From assembly GCA_035582835.1 (NCBI GenBank), contig JAYKAV010000405.1:41959-105958 (forward strand): DNA of 64,000 bases, written 5' to 3'. Under the pieces are notes generated by a model. The model was not told the origin of the DNA. It saw only the letters and a program-made list of their open reading frames with translations, and searched no databases. This DNA comes from Phoebastria nigripes (Eukaryota; Chordata; Aves; Procellariiformes; Diomedeidae). Position numbers and translations under genes: made by a program. Numbering within the stretch: position 1 is the first letter of the stretch; the number at the start of each line of letters is the position of its first letter. This document shows, one piece after another, positions 25,034 to 37,290 of this stretch.

Positions 25034-25411
25034 CTAGATCAGGGCCCCGTCCAACCTGACCTTGAATGTTTCCAGGGATGGGGCATCTACCACCTCTCTG
25101 GGCAACCTGTTCCACTGTTTCACCACCCTCAGCGTAAAAAATTTCTTCCTTATATCTAGTCTAGATCTACCCTCTTTTAGTTTAAAACCATTCCCCCTTG
25201 TCCTNTNGCAACAGGCCCTGCTAAAAAGTCTGTCCCCATCTTTCTTATAAGCCCCCTTTAAGTACTGAAAGGCCACAATAAGGTCTCCCCAGAGCCTTCT
25301 CTTCTCCAGGCTGAACAACCCCAACTCCCTCAGCCTTTCTTCATAGGAGAGGCGTTCCATCCCCCTGATCATTTTCGTGGCCCTCCTCTGGACCCCCTCC
25401 AACAGGTCCAT
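25034..25411 (-). pseudogene. CR1 ORF2 remnant, C-terminal domain
   Basis: This frame encodes the conserved CR1 C-terminal region, with its RRATKMIRG and SLEKRR-type blocks and ending in the typical LDGAL. It belongs to the same gene as 25341-25976 but lies in a shifted frame. One codon is unreadable because of N bases at 25205 and 25207. Confidence 0.9.
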
Positions 25412-25976
25412 GTCTTTCCTGTGCTGAGGGTTCCAGAGCTGGATGCACCAGAGCAGAGTAGAGGGGCAGAATCACTCCCCTTGACCTGCTGGCCACGCTT
25501 CTTTTGATGCAGCCCAGGATACAGTTGGCCTTCTGGGCTGCGAGCACACATTGCTGGCTCATGTCCAGCTTTTCATCCACCAGTACCCCCAAGTCCTTCT
25601 CAGCAGGGCTGCTCTCAATCCCTTCATCCACCAGCCTGTATGGATACCAGGGGTTGCCCTGACCCAGGTGCAGGACCTTGCACTTGGCCTTGTTGAACTT
25701 CATGAGGTTCACATGGGCCCACTTCTCGAGCTTGTCCAGGTCCCTCTGGATGGCATCCCATCCCTCAGGTGTGTCGACCGCACCACTCAGCTTGGTGTCA
25801 TCTGCAAACTTGCTGAGGGTACACTCGATCCCACTGTCTATGTCATTGATGAAGATGTTAAACAGTACTGGTCCCAGTACAGACCCCTGAGGGACACCGC
25901 TTGTCACCGATCTCCATCCAGACATTGAGCCGTTGACCACTACTCTCTGGATGCAACCATTCAGCCAATTCCTCAT
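25341..25976 (-). pseudogene. CR1 ORF2 remnant, reverse-transcriptase palm
   Basis: A 211-codon open segment of the CR1 polyprotein. It has a [14 protein letters not shown] motif about 30 residues in, then the F-A-D-D catalytic motif near residue 60 and the downstream 'thumb' region with LGV. The last 30 or so residues (after about residue 178) are out of frame, because a small deletion near 25445 shifts the frame. The methionine is internal and not a real start; upstream coding continues through two stop codons toward 26210. No function is expected. Confidence 0.9.
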
Positions 25977-26310
25977 CCACTGAACAGTCCACCCATCAAA
26001 TCCATGTCACTCCAGTTTAGAGAGAAGGGTGTCCTAGAGGACCNTGTCAAAGGCCGTGCAGAAGTCCAGGCAGATGACATCCATAGCTCTTCCCATGTCC
26101 ACCGATGTAGTCACTACATCATAGAAGGCCACTAGGTTGGTCAGGCAAGACTTGCCCTTGGTGAAGCCTTGCTGGCTGCCTCAAATCACCTTCCTGTCCT
26201 CCATGTGCCTCCATTTAGTCAATTAAAAGTAACCAGTAGCATTAACTAACAATGATGAAATCACTGATTGTCTTTCCATTAGATTTTGGGGGAAAGCTCA
26301 CAAAAAATTC

Positions 26311-26340
26311 GGGGCCAGATTTAAAGAAGGATTTAGGAAC
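26311..26340 (+). repeat. Palindromic repeat remnant
   Basis: This 30-bp piece shares GGATTTAGG (26329-26337) with the relics at 316 and 27297, and the preceding 'ggggccaga' word is one I associate with the same old amniote repeat. It is short and fragmentary. Confidence 0.3.
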
Positions 26341-26489
26341 CAGCTCTTGGTTCTTCCTACTTAGACTATTNGTACTGCTTGGAGCATGCTTTGACCAGGG
26401 ACAGGTGCTGCTGCTGACTGGTTGTTAAAGCTTTGTGCCTGCATATTATTAGGTCCCCTAATATAAGCCAAAAGCTACAACCAAGAGGT

Positions 26490-26514
26490 GGGAAGGGGGT
26501 GGGCTGAGGAGGGG
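26490..26514 (+). other. G-quadruplex candidate
   Basis: G runs at 26490-26492, 26495-26499, 26501-26503 and 26511-26514 are separated by loops of 2, 1 and 7 nt. It lies about 280 bp beyond the truncated end of the CR1 copy. Confidence 0.45.
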
Positions 26515-27271
26515 TGAAGTCTCACACAAAATTAGTTTATTTTTCAAATGAAAACTCACCATGACAGCAATATCAGGGCTTGCAGGTGTGAGGCCATGAG
26601 AATAACAGCAAGAGAATAGCAGTATGAGAACAACAGAGGGAACACTGCCACAGAGGCTCTGGAAAAACACTGCCACAGCAGCTGAGGCTTCAGAGCTACA
26701 AGTGAAAGGCAAGCTATAGAATTGCAAATAGATGACCCTTACCATTATAAAAGCTAAGACACCTAAGGCACTGTGAAAGAAAGCAAGTTTTAGGTTTTAA
26801 GGCTGCCTCTTCATTGTGACTGCTCTGTCTGAGCAGCCAAAATACACTTGACTGACCAGCATTTGAGGACAAGGTACCATTCAAATTATTCTTTCTGTCC
26901 TCGTTTGCCTGAGTGCATATCCCATAGTTCTTTGAGATTTTTGAGGGCTTTTTTTTCTCCCAGCTGTTGTGAACTTGCCTGTCAGCAGGGAAAATATTTG
27001 GAAAGGCATTGAAAGTATATCAGAATTTCAAGGGTATTTTGCATGCTCCTTTACTCCAGAGCAGGTAGATAACAGCTAAAGTTAAAAATAAACAACAAAG
27101 ACCCACTCTCTAATCCTTGTGCATATCTGACAAGCCATCTAGAGATTAAAGTACTTTCAAACTTGAATATTGGGATGTCTTGGGCTGAAATCCAGGAAGA
27201 GTTAAAAACAAGATCAGCAGAGAAGATATACCTTAAGTCACTTCTTAAATGGAACATAATATATCAAAGTG

Positions 27272-27364
27272 CTGAATTCAAAATAGAATTTAGATAGGAT
27301 TTAGGCATCTAAGTCCAAGAGTCTGAATCCACAGATCCTGCCTAACAGCTTAAGTGCCTGAGAA
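27272..27364 (+). repeat. Palindromic repeat remnant
   Basis: The core at 27297-27316 reads GGATTTAGGCATCTAAGTCC, an imperfect palindrome with 8-bp arms differing at one (wobble) position. The sequence after it ('tgaatccacagatcctgcc') also recalls the longer family. It is the best preserved of three related relics in the window. Confidence 0.4.
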
Positions 27365-29136
27365 CTTGTTGATTTCTCAGTTTTCACCAGTAAAGTTGCT
27401 TTTTCAAATAGTTTGATTTTAAAAAACAGACATGGTGGCTCAGGGATCCTATTTTCAATTTGCAGTTGAGAACATGTTATCCTGATGAGCTTCCTTTGAG
27501 GAGAGGGAAGCCCTCACAGGGTTCTAGAAGTGCTTTACTTTGACATTTCTTAGTAGAACGTGTGATGAAACCTACGCATACAGCAGCAGAATCAGAAGCT
27601 GAACACTACACTTGTAAGGATTCAGTCACAAAAGCAAGACGAAGATTTGATTATTCACAGCCCACAATCTGTTGCCCACAGACTTAGAAGTACGGAGTGG
27701 GGCTAGCTGGCTTCTATAGATATTTTGCTTCTCAGTGAATCCATTAGTGTTCAGATCACTAAAATGTAGACAATAACTTTTCTGTCGTTCTGTTGTTTGG
27801 GGAGAAATAATCACTAGTGACAGGCTGTAGTTTGCAATTTATGAATTCAGAACTTTTGAGATACAGTTCCAAGCATCTCACTCTTTGCAACCAACACATA
27901 CAGAAGAATGTAGCTACCTCCCAAAGTTGTATTTGTGTGCAAACATTCATGGTTCTCAGTTCAAAGAAACAACAGAACCTCTTTGCAGGGTCCAAAAAAA
28001 TCTGAACTGCCACATAATCGTTCCTATCANAATGGCTGTGCTACTTGTTTGGTAAAGGAAGATTATCCTTTGAGGAGTTCTGAACTAGCAACTACATTTG
28101 TTTTGAGGATATTATCATCTGAATGACTTCCCTGGAAAAATTCTCAAGACTTACAGGAGGAAAACAGATGTGGACAGGAACAGTGTTAAAAATATTTATG
28201 TAAAACTGTTAGTCTATCTACAGTTGACATCAGGCCAGATGTGGGAGCTGGGAAGTTTCCAGGCTGAAGTTACTCTGCTAAGCAGAGATAGACAGTAACT
28301 TAGGAATAATTTAATATTCTTTATTTTAATAAGGGCCTTATTTTCAGATTTAGAATATGGTTTATTTCCACCTTCCTTATCATTGCCAAGTGTCTCATCT
28401 CATTTTGTCATTTTCATTCTAACAAACATTTTCACACTGTGCCAGTATCTTTTACTCATTCTCAGTTGCACATGGAAAACACTGGTTAGGAGAGTTTACG
28501 GAAGGAAAACATAAGTAGGAAAGTAAGTTCCAAAGTGTGTGAAGGATATATAGAAGATATTATGGGAATAATAATCATAGATAGAAGTCATTATGGGAAA
28601 TGGGTCCTTTGCAGGATTAAAGTGCAGAGGGGTAAAAATTGTGAAACCCTGTGCAGGAGAGGAAAGGAAGCAGCTCATTATCAGAGTTGGAAGTGTAACA
28701 GTTGGACTCAAAACCAAGCAAGGACATCAGCATTACCTGCCCTGTCTCCTTTGCCTGAGTAGTTTCAGACCTCCATTGGATCAAACGTCATTTCTGTTCA
28801 AGAAGTTGTGATTATCTCCCTCCAGAGACTAAACCCCCTAAGACCAGAGTGTCATACTACTAAAAGGCAGTGGGATTTTTCCTTTCTCTGACCCTTCAGC
28901 TGCCTTAATACTCTAGCATCTAATTGGAATCTACAATCTGATAAATATCAAGAATATCAACAGGTATTTTCATCTTTTAGCAGCCATCTTCCCCGGCTAC
29001 TCTCCTCAGTCACTTTAGCTTAATTTTAGCTATGATTTTGGAGCAAGTCCTGACTTCTGTTTCTACCTAGTGTAGTTGGTGACTATGTCTTTATTTATGT
29101 TACCAGGATCCATTACACACCTATGGTAACAGGAGA

Positions 29137-29164
29137 TTGCCTGTGTTCAGAGGAACACAGGCAA
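29137..29164. repeat. Perfect 12-bp hairpin, 4-nt loop
   Basis: TTGCCTGTGTTC (29137-29148) and its exact reverse complement (29153-29164) enclose the loop AGAG. It is very compact and stable for such an AT-rich region. No run of T follows on the plus strand, and no known small RNA was recognised. Confidence 0.7.
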
Positions 29165-32100
29165 AACAAAAGCTTTGATTTTTTTTCCCTTTGAACTTTA
29201 ACAGTGTACCCACTTTGAGAAGACCCCATTGTTTTGTATCCTTCAGTTAAAGAAGTGATGGCATAAAACATCTCTGATGCATCATTGCCATTTTAGTTAA
29301 CGTCTTTTTCTTCCTTTGTGCTCTACCTCCAAACAATTAACTTATTTTTACAGCTTGATTTGTGTGAATTTTACATTTTACAGCATCTGGAATTTATCAT
29401 TACCTTGATTGAAAAGGCTTTCACCTCTTCTGTTTTTCTGAAAATTCTTGGTTTTAAGGATCGTTTTAGTCATATTTCCTGCCCTTATCAGGGGGCATCT
29501 CCTGTGATTGGATCGCTTTCTGATCAATTTAATATCTGTTCAACTTCTTTGGCATGATTTTTAAGTATCTTAAAATATGCCAGCTAGATGCTCTAGGCAA
29601 CGTTGCTACCTATTTATTTAAAATAGTAAACCCATAGGAAAATATTCTTGAGCATTTTGATTTAATATAAACGAAGCAGGATAATTTACAAAACAATCTC
29701 TGGAGGTGCATAAGCAAAACTTATTAATCATAACCACAGCAGACTACAAAACTCCACTACAAATATTTGCACTTCTGTCACAGCCACTTATCTGATCTAT
29801 GCCAAATGCTGACAGATTTTAAAGACAATCACATTAAATATTAATCAAGCTTGAAAGATGCAGCTGAGTAACAGCATACTAAAGAGATATCCATCTCCAA
29901 AGACAACTGCACACTTCAAATAGTCAGCCTCCTATTGCCCTGAAAAATGTTTAAAATCTGTTTCAATTCCATGCTGTTTCCTTGAATCTTTTTCGCATCT
30001 CTTTCTGATGTATTTTCCCAAAGCTTCAAATATCCCACCCCCTGTGAAATTATTAAATACACAGAACAGGGCTCCTGTCTCAATGGTCTCACTTCACTTA
30101 ATAAGAACAGTAGCAGAATAAACCAGTCGGACGTGTTTTATTTAAATGTTTCTCTGCCCCTGTGTACAACACTGACCACATTTCCACCTACACATTCTTT
30201 TTCTCCCATGATAACATACATCTTTTTTCTTGTTGTGCTTTCATAGCCTCTCTTCTCCATTCTTAACTTTGTGGTTTTTTCCATAGTATCTATTAGACTG
30301 GGGACAACTTTATGTAAGCTCTGCTGCTACACAAACTCTTCTTCAAGTCCCTGTTTAATATTTTTCCACGATGCCTTCCTACACTATTTCCAGTGATTTC
30401 ACCCCAACTCATGTTGTGTCTGTAATATTTCCTGACTTTCTTTTTCTCTAGGACCGGTCCTGTTTGCAAAGCAATCAGCAGGTGCTACTTTATTCCATTA
30501 CCAGCTGTATTATCTCAATTACTGTGTCTGTTCTGCTCTATCAGATCGTTACCAAAGACTGCACTAGTGGCAGCCTTCTGTGCTGCTCCCTCAGGCTCTG
30601 TCTGGGCCTGTATCCCACAAAGATCAGTTGCTAGTATCCATCCTGACAGACCTGGGCCTGCTTGAATGCCTTCATGGTGCAGGATGGCTCTTCTGCTTTG
30701 CAAATGCTGAGGCCTGAGTTTACTGACATCCTTTTTGCCATCATTTCCCCACAGCTGACTGAATGTCCAAATGCTATCTCCTTTGAGAGATCATAATCGT
30801 TGAAAGATACGGCACAGGCCACTAGTTAGGATTTTGTGTGTGTGTAGGTGGAATAGAATTTAGTCAGGAGACAAAATGTATTATAAAGCTTGATCATGGA
30901 AAGAGCTCAAATTTGCTGCTGTTGTAAAAACACCTTTCCTCAGTCTCAGATTCACATAGTCTATAGGCAATGAACAGGTCCTTACAGTTTCCAGAGAATA
31001 CTTCCTTGGCCACACAGGGCACAAGGCAGGGGAGTTCATTCTGTGTTTTTGTCCATCATGAAATACGCTGAAACAACACATTCAGAGGGGACCCAGTCAT
31101 TCACTAGCAGGGCTCTATACAAAGGAAGATATATACAACATCCAGAGGGGCCTCTCCAGTCACAATCCTCTAAAGAAGCCCCTGGTTTAACCATGCAAAC
31201 ATGCCAATAGCGTTTTGTTGTAAAACTATACCCAACCTGATCAAAAAAGAGAAGTAACTCTACATCCTTCTGGACTGGCCTGGAAATCAAGATATGAATG
31301 CTATCAGCACAAGCATCTCAGTCAGGGTAGGATGTGGACAGAGGCGCATTCCTGAGATATTCCAAGACAGCCTATTTCTGGCTCATCCAGCTTTCTAGAT
31401 GTACTTCGGGTCCTGGTCCAAAAAGCCCTCCTTTGCTATGAAAGACTGGCCTAGCTGACTAATTGAATCACAGGCAGAAGCTAGGCCAGGTTTTGCTTCT
31501 GAAATATTACTGTGCCATCCTTGGGTGATTCAATCTGTTCAGCCAGACTCTGGCCTGAATGTAAAATTTCCTCTATATGAGTCCATGCTCCATCCTGTCA
31601 CTCAGCAAGGTATCCATCTTGCAAATGTCATAGGGTGAGAGCACAGAGGGAGGAGCAGATGGGCAGAGAGTGGATGGGATTGAGCACTATGGAGGAACAG
31701 CCATGTGTCAAAAGAAATGATTCCTAGCCAAAGACCAGCTCCTGTTTGTATTTTTTTCTACCTATGTGCCTGTGTGTCTGTGCAGATCTTCTGATGTCTG
31801 TTCAAAAACATGCAGCTGGCAGTAACCTTTCCCAGCTGGTGGAAGAGGGGAGCCAAATGTGCAGACAGTGCAATCAGGGGTTTCCTAAAGAAAAAATGGC
31901 ATCAGATGCAAGCCAGTGTGCTACAGGGAGAGCATGGGTGCTACAGCTCTGCTGGCATGCTGATCTGGTTGACTTGTTATTTGTGGCTTGTACAGTGACA
32001 TGTGTGTGGGGGAATTGCTGGGCATGTTGTGCAGCTATGTTGGTGAAAGTCTTGTGGAACAGATTAACTGAACTGGGACTGTGCTGTGTGGGGCACTTCT

Positions 32101-35100
32101 GAAGGTGGATTATTCAGACTGCCCTGTAATTAGAGGCTTGGCCAAATCTGAGATTCTGGAATTCTGGCTCTGAGACATACCTCTATTGGGACTACATGAA
32201 GACTAAAGTATTGTATAAAGTGAATGAGGCTGCCTGTCCCACCGATTTCAGTAGGATTACTATGGAATTAAATTATGTCTGGGCATGAGAAGTAAGCCCT
32301 TAGTTATATACTTATCACACTTCTTACAAATCCTTAAAGTAATATATAAACAGTGAATAGTACACAATTCTTAATTCTATACTCTGCAGAGGACAGGTGG
32401 TTGGGAATTATAGTACCTGGGAAAGAAAAGAGAGATTNGACTATCTGATTTAAAAATCTGCAACAGTAGCTTGGCTGTCGAAGGCCAAAGTTAGAAATAG
32501 GTGCACTGGATTCTCACACAAAGTATGTATTATGAGAACATGAAGAGGTCAGAGCTCACTCCAGGTGGGTTACCGTGTGCATGCACTTAGTCATCCTGAA
32601 GCTGTCTTTCTCTTGCATGTGCTCCTGTGCTGTATTTCAATGGTGCCATTTAGCTGTTTGGATGAATATATGTATATCTCAGGGACGAGATACCAATATT
32701 TGTTATCTGATGAGATGGGTGTACCACCAGGGTTAGTATTGTTGAACACTTTCCACCATAACGCTTAATTTTAATTAATGATCACTGTAGTTCAGACTGA
32801 AAGCTTTCATTTTAGTCTCTATCTCAGACTGATGTGTGTTTTATAAGTTTGAGAAGGGAATGTTGCAACTGATTTTTAAAAGCAAGACTTGGTGGGAAGA
32901 GCCAGTTTACTTGTGGGAATGGTTTTGAGAAAGACTTGCTCAAATCTGTCTGTTTTTCTGTGCTTTCTCCAGGACTGCCTATTCATGCACTGTTTTCCTG
33001 TCCATTTTTCATGGTTGGTTTATAGAGGATAACAGCCTACTAAATCTGACCCCCAGTGGAATTGTTCAAAAAGTGGTCTCTTCAGACCTCCAGAGGCAAA
33101 ACTTCCTGTTCTGGTTCTAGTAAGAATCAGTATTACTTTCCAGCAGAATATGATTCTTCTACACTAGAAACATACCTGCATTGTAAAGCCAGCAAAATTA
33201 TATTTTTCCTGAAACCAGAGTTGAGTTAATAATAGGCTTGTTGTGGAATCATCATCCACATTTTCTACTGCTGGTTCATATGAAAAAGCATAAAGGCAGT
33301 ATTCAAATTACTGAAAGCCAAGAGGAGATTCTTTAAAATAGGAATGTGAGGCATTGCTAGTTTGTTTTAACAGAATTAGGGAGCTTTTAAATTTTACTTC
33401 AGCCTTTCCCAAGAGAGAAAATGTGAAAAGTTAGTCTAAGAATAAATAGATTTAAAAAAAAAAATTAAGGCAGATCTCACCACATTTCCTCTCATACATA
33501 CTCTGGGAGAGAGATCAGTATTTGCTTTAATTACCACCACCAAAGTAATTACTCCATTTGACAAGGTCAATTAAAAATAATTTGATAACACTGTCCCCTA
33601 TTAGAGTGGGGAAATTGCACATGCAACAGCACCTTTAAAGGGTTCACCAGTGTTTCTCAGTCTGTTTCAGATGGTAGGTCCTAATTATAGTCCAGCCTAC
33701 AAATTTATCAGCTTTAATGTATTTGATANGTAAGTCAATAGAGAGAGAAAAAGTTAAAGACTGAATCTTAGATACTTGGAGCTCATTTCAATCATTTTTG
33801 GATCTGCTCCTAAACCTAATTTTTTTTTTTTAATCCAAAAATTCTTGTTTAGTTCTTGCCTAACCCTGGGAAACCTACAGTTCTTTAGGAGCCTTCCCAT
33901 TAAGACTGAAAGCTCTCTAGGGACTTGCAGCTGTGCTTCCATGCATGTTAAGATTGTCCACAGTCTAAGCACCTATTTTTTTTTGTAAGTCTTGCTGAGA
34001 TCTGAAAAATGAAGCAGAGAAGGAATGTATCTGCAGTGGACCCAATGCAACAGGTGTGATCTACTCCTCAGCCTCAGGGAGTCTAAAACCCATGACTTCA
34101 GAAAGTGCCCTACCTGATGTACTAAAGACTATTCATGGGGCTGAAGGCAGGTGGCACTCCTCCTCTTCCTAAAGTCATGCCTTGGTGCAGAGCTTCCTTT
34201 TAAGATTATGGGGAGTGGAAGGAGAGCACAAGAGGGTGTGTGCTCAGCCTAGTCGCTAGCATGCTCACTCACCTAGATGGGTAGGAGTGTTGGGTTCTTA
34301 NTGCCAAGCTTGTTTCTGTATTTTGTTATTAGCCAGTCAGTGCATAAATATGTAAATAGTGCTTGGGCAGTGAACCTGAACACTCACCTCCCTGGAATGT
34401 ATCCCAGCTACTGGTCTCCAACATTATGAATTCCTGATATAGTAATCTTGAATTCTGTTATGCTTTGTGACAGCTTCCCAAAGGAGGGTGATAGGCATTA
34501 CTACCATGAGTAGCTAAGAGTCTGCTGATCAATTGTTGCATCAGGAGATAGGACATGTGGATTTTAACCTCCTCAAAAGAAAAAGATCTGCACCTGCCAA
34601 CTCCTGCTGAGTGCCAAGCTATTACATGAAGTACAGCTGCCATCTCCTTCATTTGATAGATTTTAGAAGATAGCAAGCCATGGTTACAAAATGTAGTTGC
34701 CATGAGTCTGATCTTATCAGTGTACGACAGCTGTACTGGGAACATTTACTGTAATTAGGCAGAGAAACACCTAGTTTCCTTTTTCTTAATTGGCCATAGT
34801 TGTGTGCTAGACAGAAAGCTGATCAGTTCTGTGTGCAAAATATCAGCAAGGCTAAAGCGGAGCCAGACAAAGAGGTGGCCATTATCCGTGCTCATCACTA
34901 CCCGCTCCTCTTGCTCATGGCAATTATTTACTCAACCTAGTTGCCAACGACCTATTTGCTTCTCAACCTAGTTCTGTGAAAATGGCCCTGATTAGTTTAT
35001 ACACTTCTAATAGTAAAGGTTTACCATGGCCCCCTTTCCTCTGCCAGAACTAGGTTAAGGAGCAACCACCCACACATGTCTGAAAAGCTACAGGAATCAG

Positions 35101-37210
35101 GGAGTTTACGTGCCTCTAGTATTAAGTGACAGCTGATTAGAAGTTTTCACTAGTGGATTTTTGAACATAAGCACCTGATATCTGTAAATTAAGTCTTACA
35201 ATTTAAGCATATAATGGGTTTCACAGCTTTTTAAAAGCTAAGCAAAGACGTGGCTAATTACTTAACTCCATTCCAACAGTAGGGAAATGACTGGGCACTC
35301 CATTTGTAGCTTACAAATGGGGACAAGAAGAATGTTGCTTTAATCTACTGATTCTAAAATGCTAAATGCAAAGAAACAATGCGCAATCTCTAACTAATGA
35401 ACACTTCAGCAGGCTAAGTGATTGCATATTACAGTACGCGGACGTTGCAGGGACATCTGACATCAGGGCTATGCACTAAAGCAGAATTTCTGCTGCCTGC
35501 ATTTCATCTGCATATAATTATGATACTTGCTTGTCTTGGTCTGTCTTTCTCCATTTAAATCTTGCTGTTCAGGAACTTTTGTATTAAGGTGCTGCAACTT
35601 AGAATAAGATGCTTCTTAAACTTACTTAAGCATCTCTGTGTTATTGACTTCAGATAGATGCATTTCTCTCCCTCCTCCTAAAGTAAAAATTGCACATAGT
35701 GTTCAATTGAAGGAAAGACATTTGCTATTTAGTTTCATTAGGGTGATTTGGCTCAAGGGGAGACATCCAATGAAAAGTGTTTATCTCAATTATGTGCCAC
35801 AACCTTGAAAATGAAAGGAACATGCATTTTAATGTGACTGGTTTTTCTCTGTCTCAACTTCTGTTCGCATTCTTCATTTCAATAGCATTTTCTTAAAACT
35901 TTTTATTAGCAACATAATCTAATTACCTGTTATATTACAGAACATCTACACAAGGGGGGGCTGTTACACATGAACTGAGGTTCCTCATGGAGCCTCTCCT
36001 GGACAAATCTATTATAGTAAATTCCACAAATGGGCAGCAGATGTCAGCTCTCCAGCTCTGGTTAAAAGAAGATCTTTAAAATTCTGTCTTGTTTCAGAGA
36101 TTCTCTACAGTTTTATTAGTGCTTTCCTGAAACAATCATTTCATTTTGTTTCCCTGAGTATCATCAGGAAGAAAATTCATAATGGTGAAATATCAGCCGT
36201 GGGTGTTATTTGTTTATAAACAAGGAACAGCTATTCTAAGAGAAAGCTACCAGCAATAGAGATATGCATAACGTGCAGAGGAAAAAATACAGAAACAAAG
36301 GATAGTAGCAGGAGAGGCATAAAAGAGGGCACACAACAGGGAGTAAAAAGTTTGGGTGCTGTTCCAGGAGGTCATTAGCTGACTGATAAGATCCAAATCA
36401 CTCTTCTTCGCTTTAGTTTCTATAAAGAGAGGATAGTGATATTTACTTTGTTTTGTAGAGCTTTTCATAATCTACTTGTAAATGCTTAAGACTTAATTTT
36501 TTTTTTTTTTTTTTTAATGGAAATAAGCCTTCTGATGCATCAGAAACACATGTTAAAGAACCAGAAAAACACAGCCAAATAGGAACACATTTTATCATGT
36601 GCAGATCAAAGCAGCTGTCTTCCCCTTCCCTTCCTCCCTTCACACACCCTCCCATTCCCCAAAAAGGAAAGAAGTCACAAGACATATAATCCTCAATCCA
36701 GGCTTGTCTCTATTTCAGTAATCATCAATAAGTTCTGCAGCTCCAGGAACTTGACCTTTCCTGGGAAGAGCATCTGGAAATTTATCTTTTCTCCCTGCAA
36801 TAATCAGGGCAAGTGGGATAAGAAGACTAAAGGCTTCCCCATCATATAATAAAAAGATCCCTTAAGGAAAATAATGGGAATGCCATTATGGGAAGCATTT
36901 AAAGTTAGGCTGATGAAAATAGTCACGTTTTAGTGAGAGAGAAAATTTGTGCTTTGATCGTTAGGCAGGGTTGGGTTAGGAAGCCTTATGACTGACATAT
37001 TTTGATCGTCCATAATACTCACCTGGAACTGTGATGACAAGCATCTGTTGTACCACAGAAGTACTGTTCAAGAAAGCAATGAAGCTTACTGAACAATCAC
37101 TTCTAGTCAATGGTTACCACATTGGCCTTAACATTCTCAGTAAAAACAAGTGTTTTGATTCTCAGTCCTCCATGGATAACTTTTTAAATAACTTCTGTAA
37201 TAACATATAA

Positions 37211-37290
37211 AGAGTGAGTGGCACAGCCAGGAACAGATCTTTGAAATCTTGGTTTGCAGTCTCTTGGTGGAACCATCACATCCTATACGT
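37211..37290 (-). mobile_element. MIR-like SINE fragment
   Basis: The plus strand reads 'gagtggcacagccaggaaca', then 'cttggtttgcagtctcttgg' and 'aaccatcacatcct', in the order seen in the antisense of amniote MIR elements (the tRNA-like 5' half). About 80 bp can be followed. No flanking repeat is visible. Confidence 0.5.

Larger units (their letters stand above)
24946..26210 (-). mobile_element. CR1 LINE, 5'-truncated and inactive
   Basis: A 1265-bp CR1 copy, sense on the minus strand. The 3' end at 24946 carries the CR1-type terminal octamers (antisense 'tcatagaatcagagaat'), preceded in sense by the conserved 3' UTR. The coding part runs from about 26210 down to about 25034. It includes the reverse-transcriptase palm with an F-A-D-D catalytic motif (in the frame 25976-25341) and then the conserved C-terminal region in another frame (25411-25034). 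It is dead: in-frame stops lie at 26036-26034 and 26009-26007, and the frame breaks near 25445, where about 20 nt seem to be missing relative to the family. Ns occur at 25205, 25207 and 26044. Everything upstream of the palm is absent, the usual result of incomplete reverse transcription. Confidence 0.95.
26211..37200. other. Unique non-coding DNA
   Basis: No gene was recognised in about 11 kb. Items listed separately are a G-quadruplex candidate (26490-26514), two relics of a palindromic repeat (26311-26340 and 27272-27364) and a 12-bp hairpin (29137-29164). From about 29980 to 30480 the plus strand is strongly pyrimidine-rich and could be a decayed retroelement, but no family could be named. 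The longest frame (31746-32102, 118 codons) is cysteine-rich and matches nothing I know. A T run lies at about 36499-36516. Confidence 0.55.

Noticed and set aside
25551..25928. 125-codon plus-strand frame
   Set aside because: It is the antisense of the CR1 reverse-transcriptase remnant.
31746..32102. 118-codon cysteine-rich plus-strand frame
   Set aside because: It matches no known family, has no recognisable domain order, and lies in AT-rich DNA where several frames of this length occur by chance.
33080..33110. Possible CR1 3' end ('gacctccagagg')
   Set aside because: Only about 13 bases match the CR1 tail and the flanks do not continue the element.
37105..37175. tRNA-like sequence with A-box-like and B-box-like words on the plus strand
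   Set aside because: The words 'agtcaatggttacc' and 'gttttgattctcag' have roughly tRNA spacing, but no acceptor stem, anticodon arm or proper T stem can be drawn. At most it is a decayed tRNA-derived SINE.
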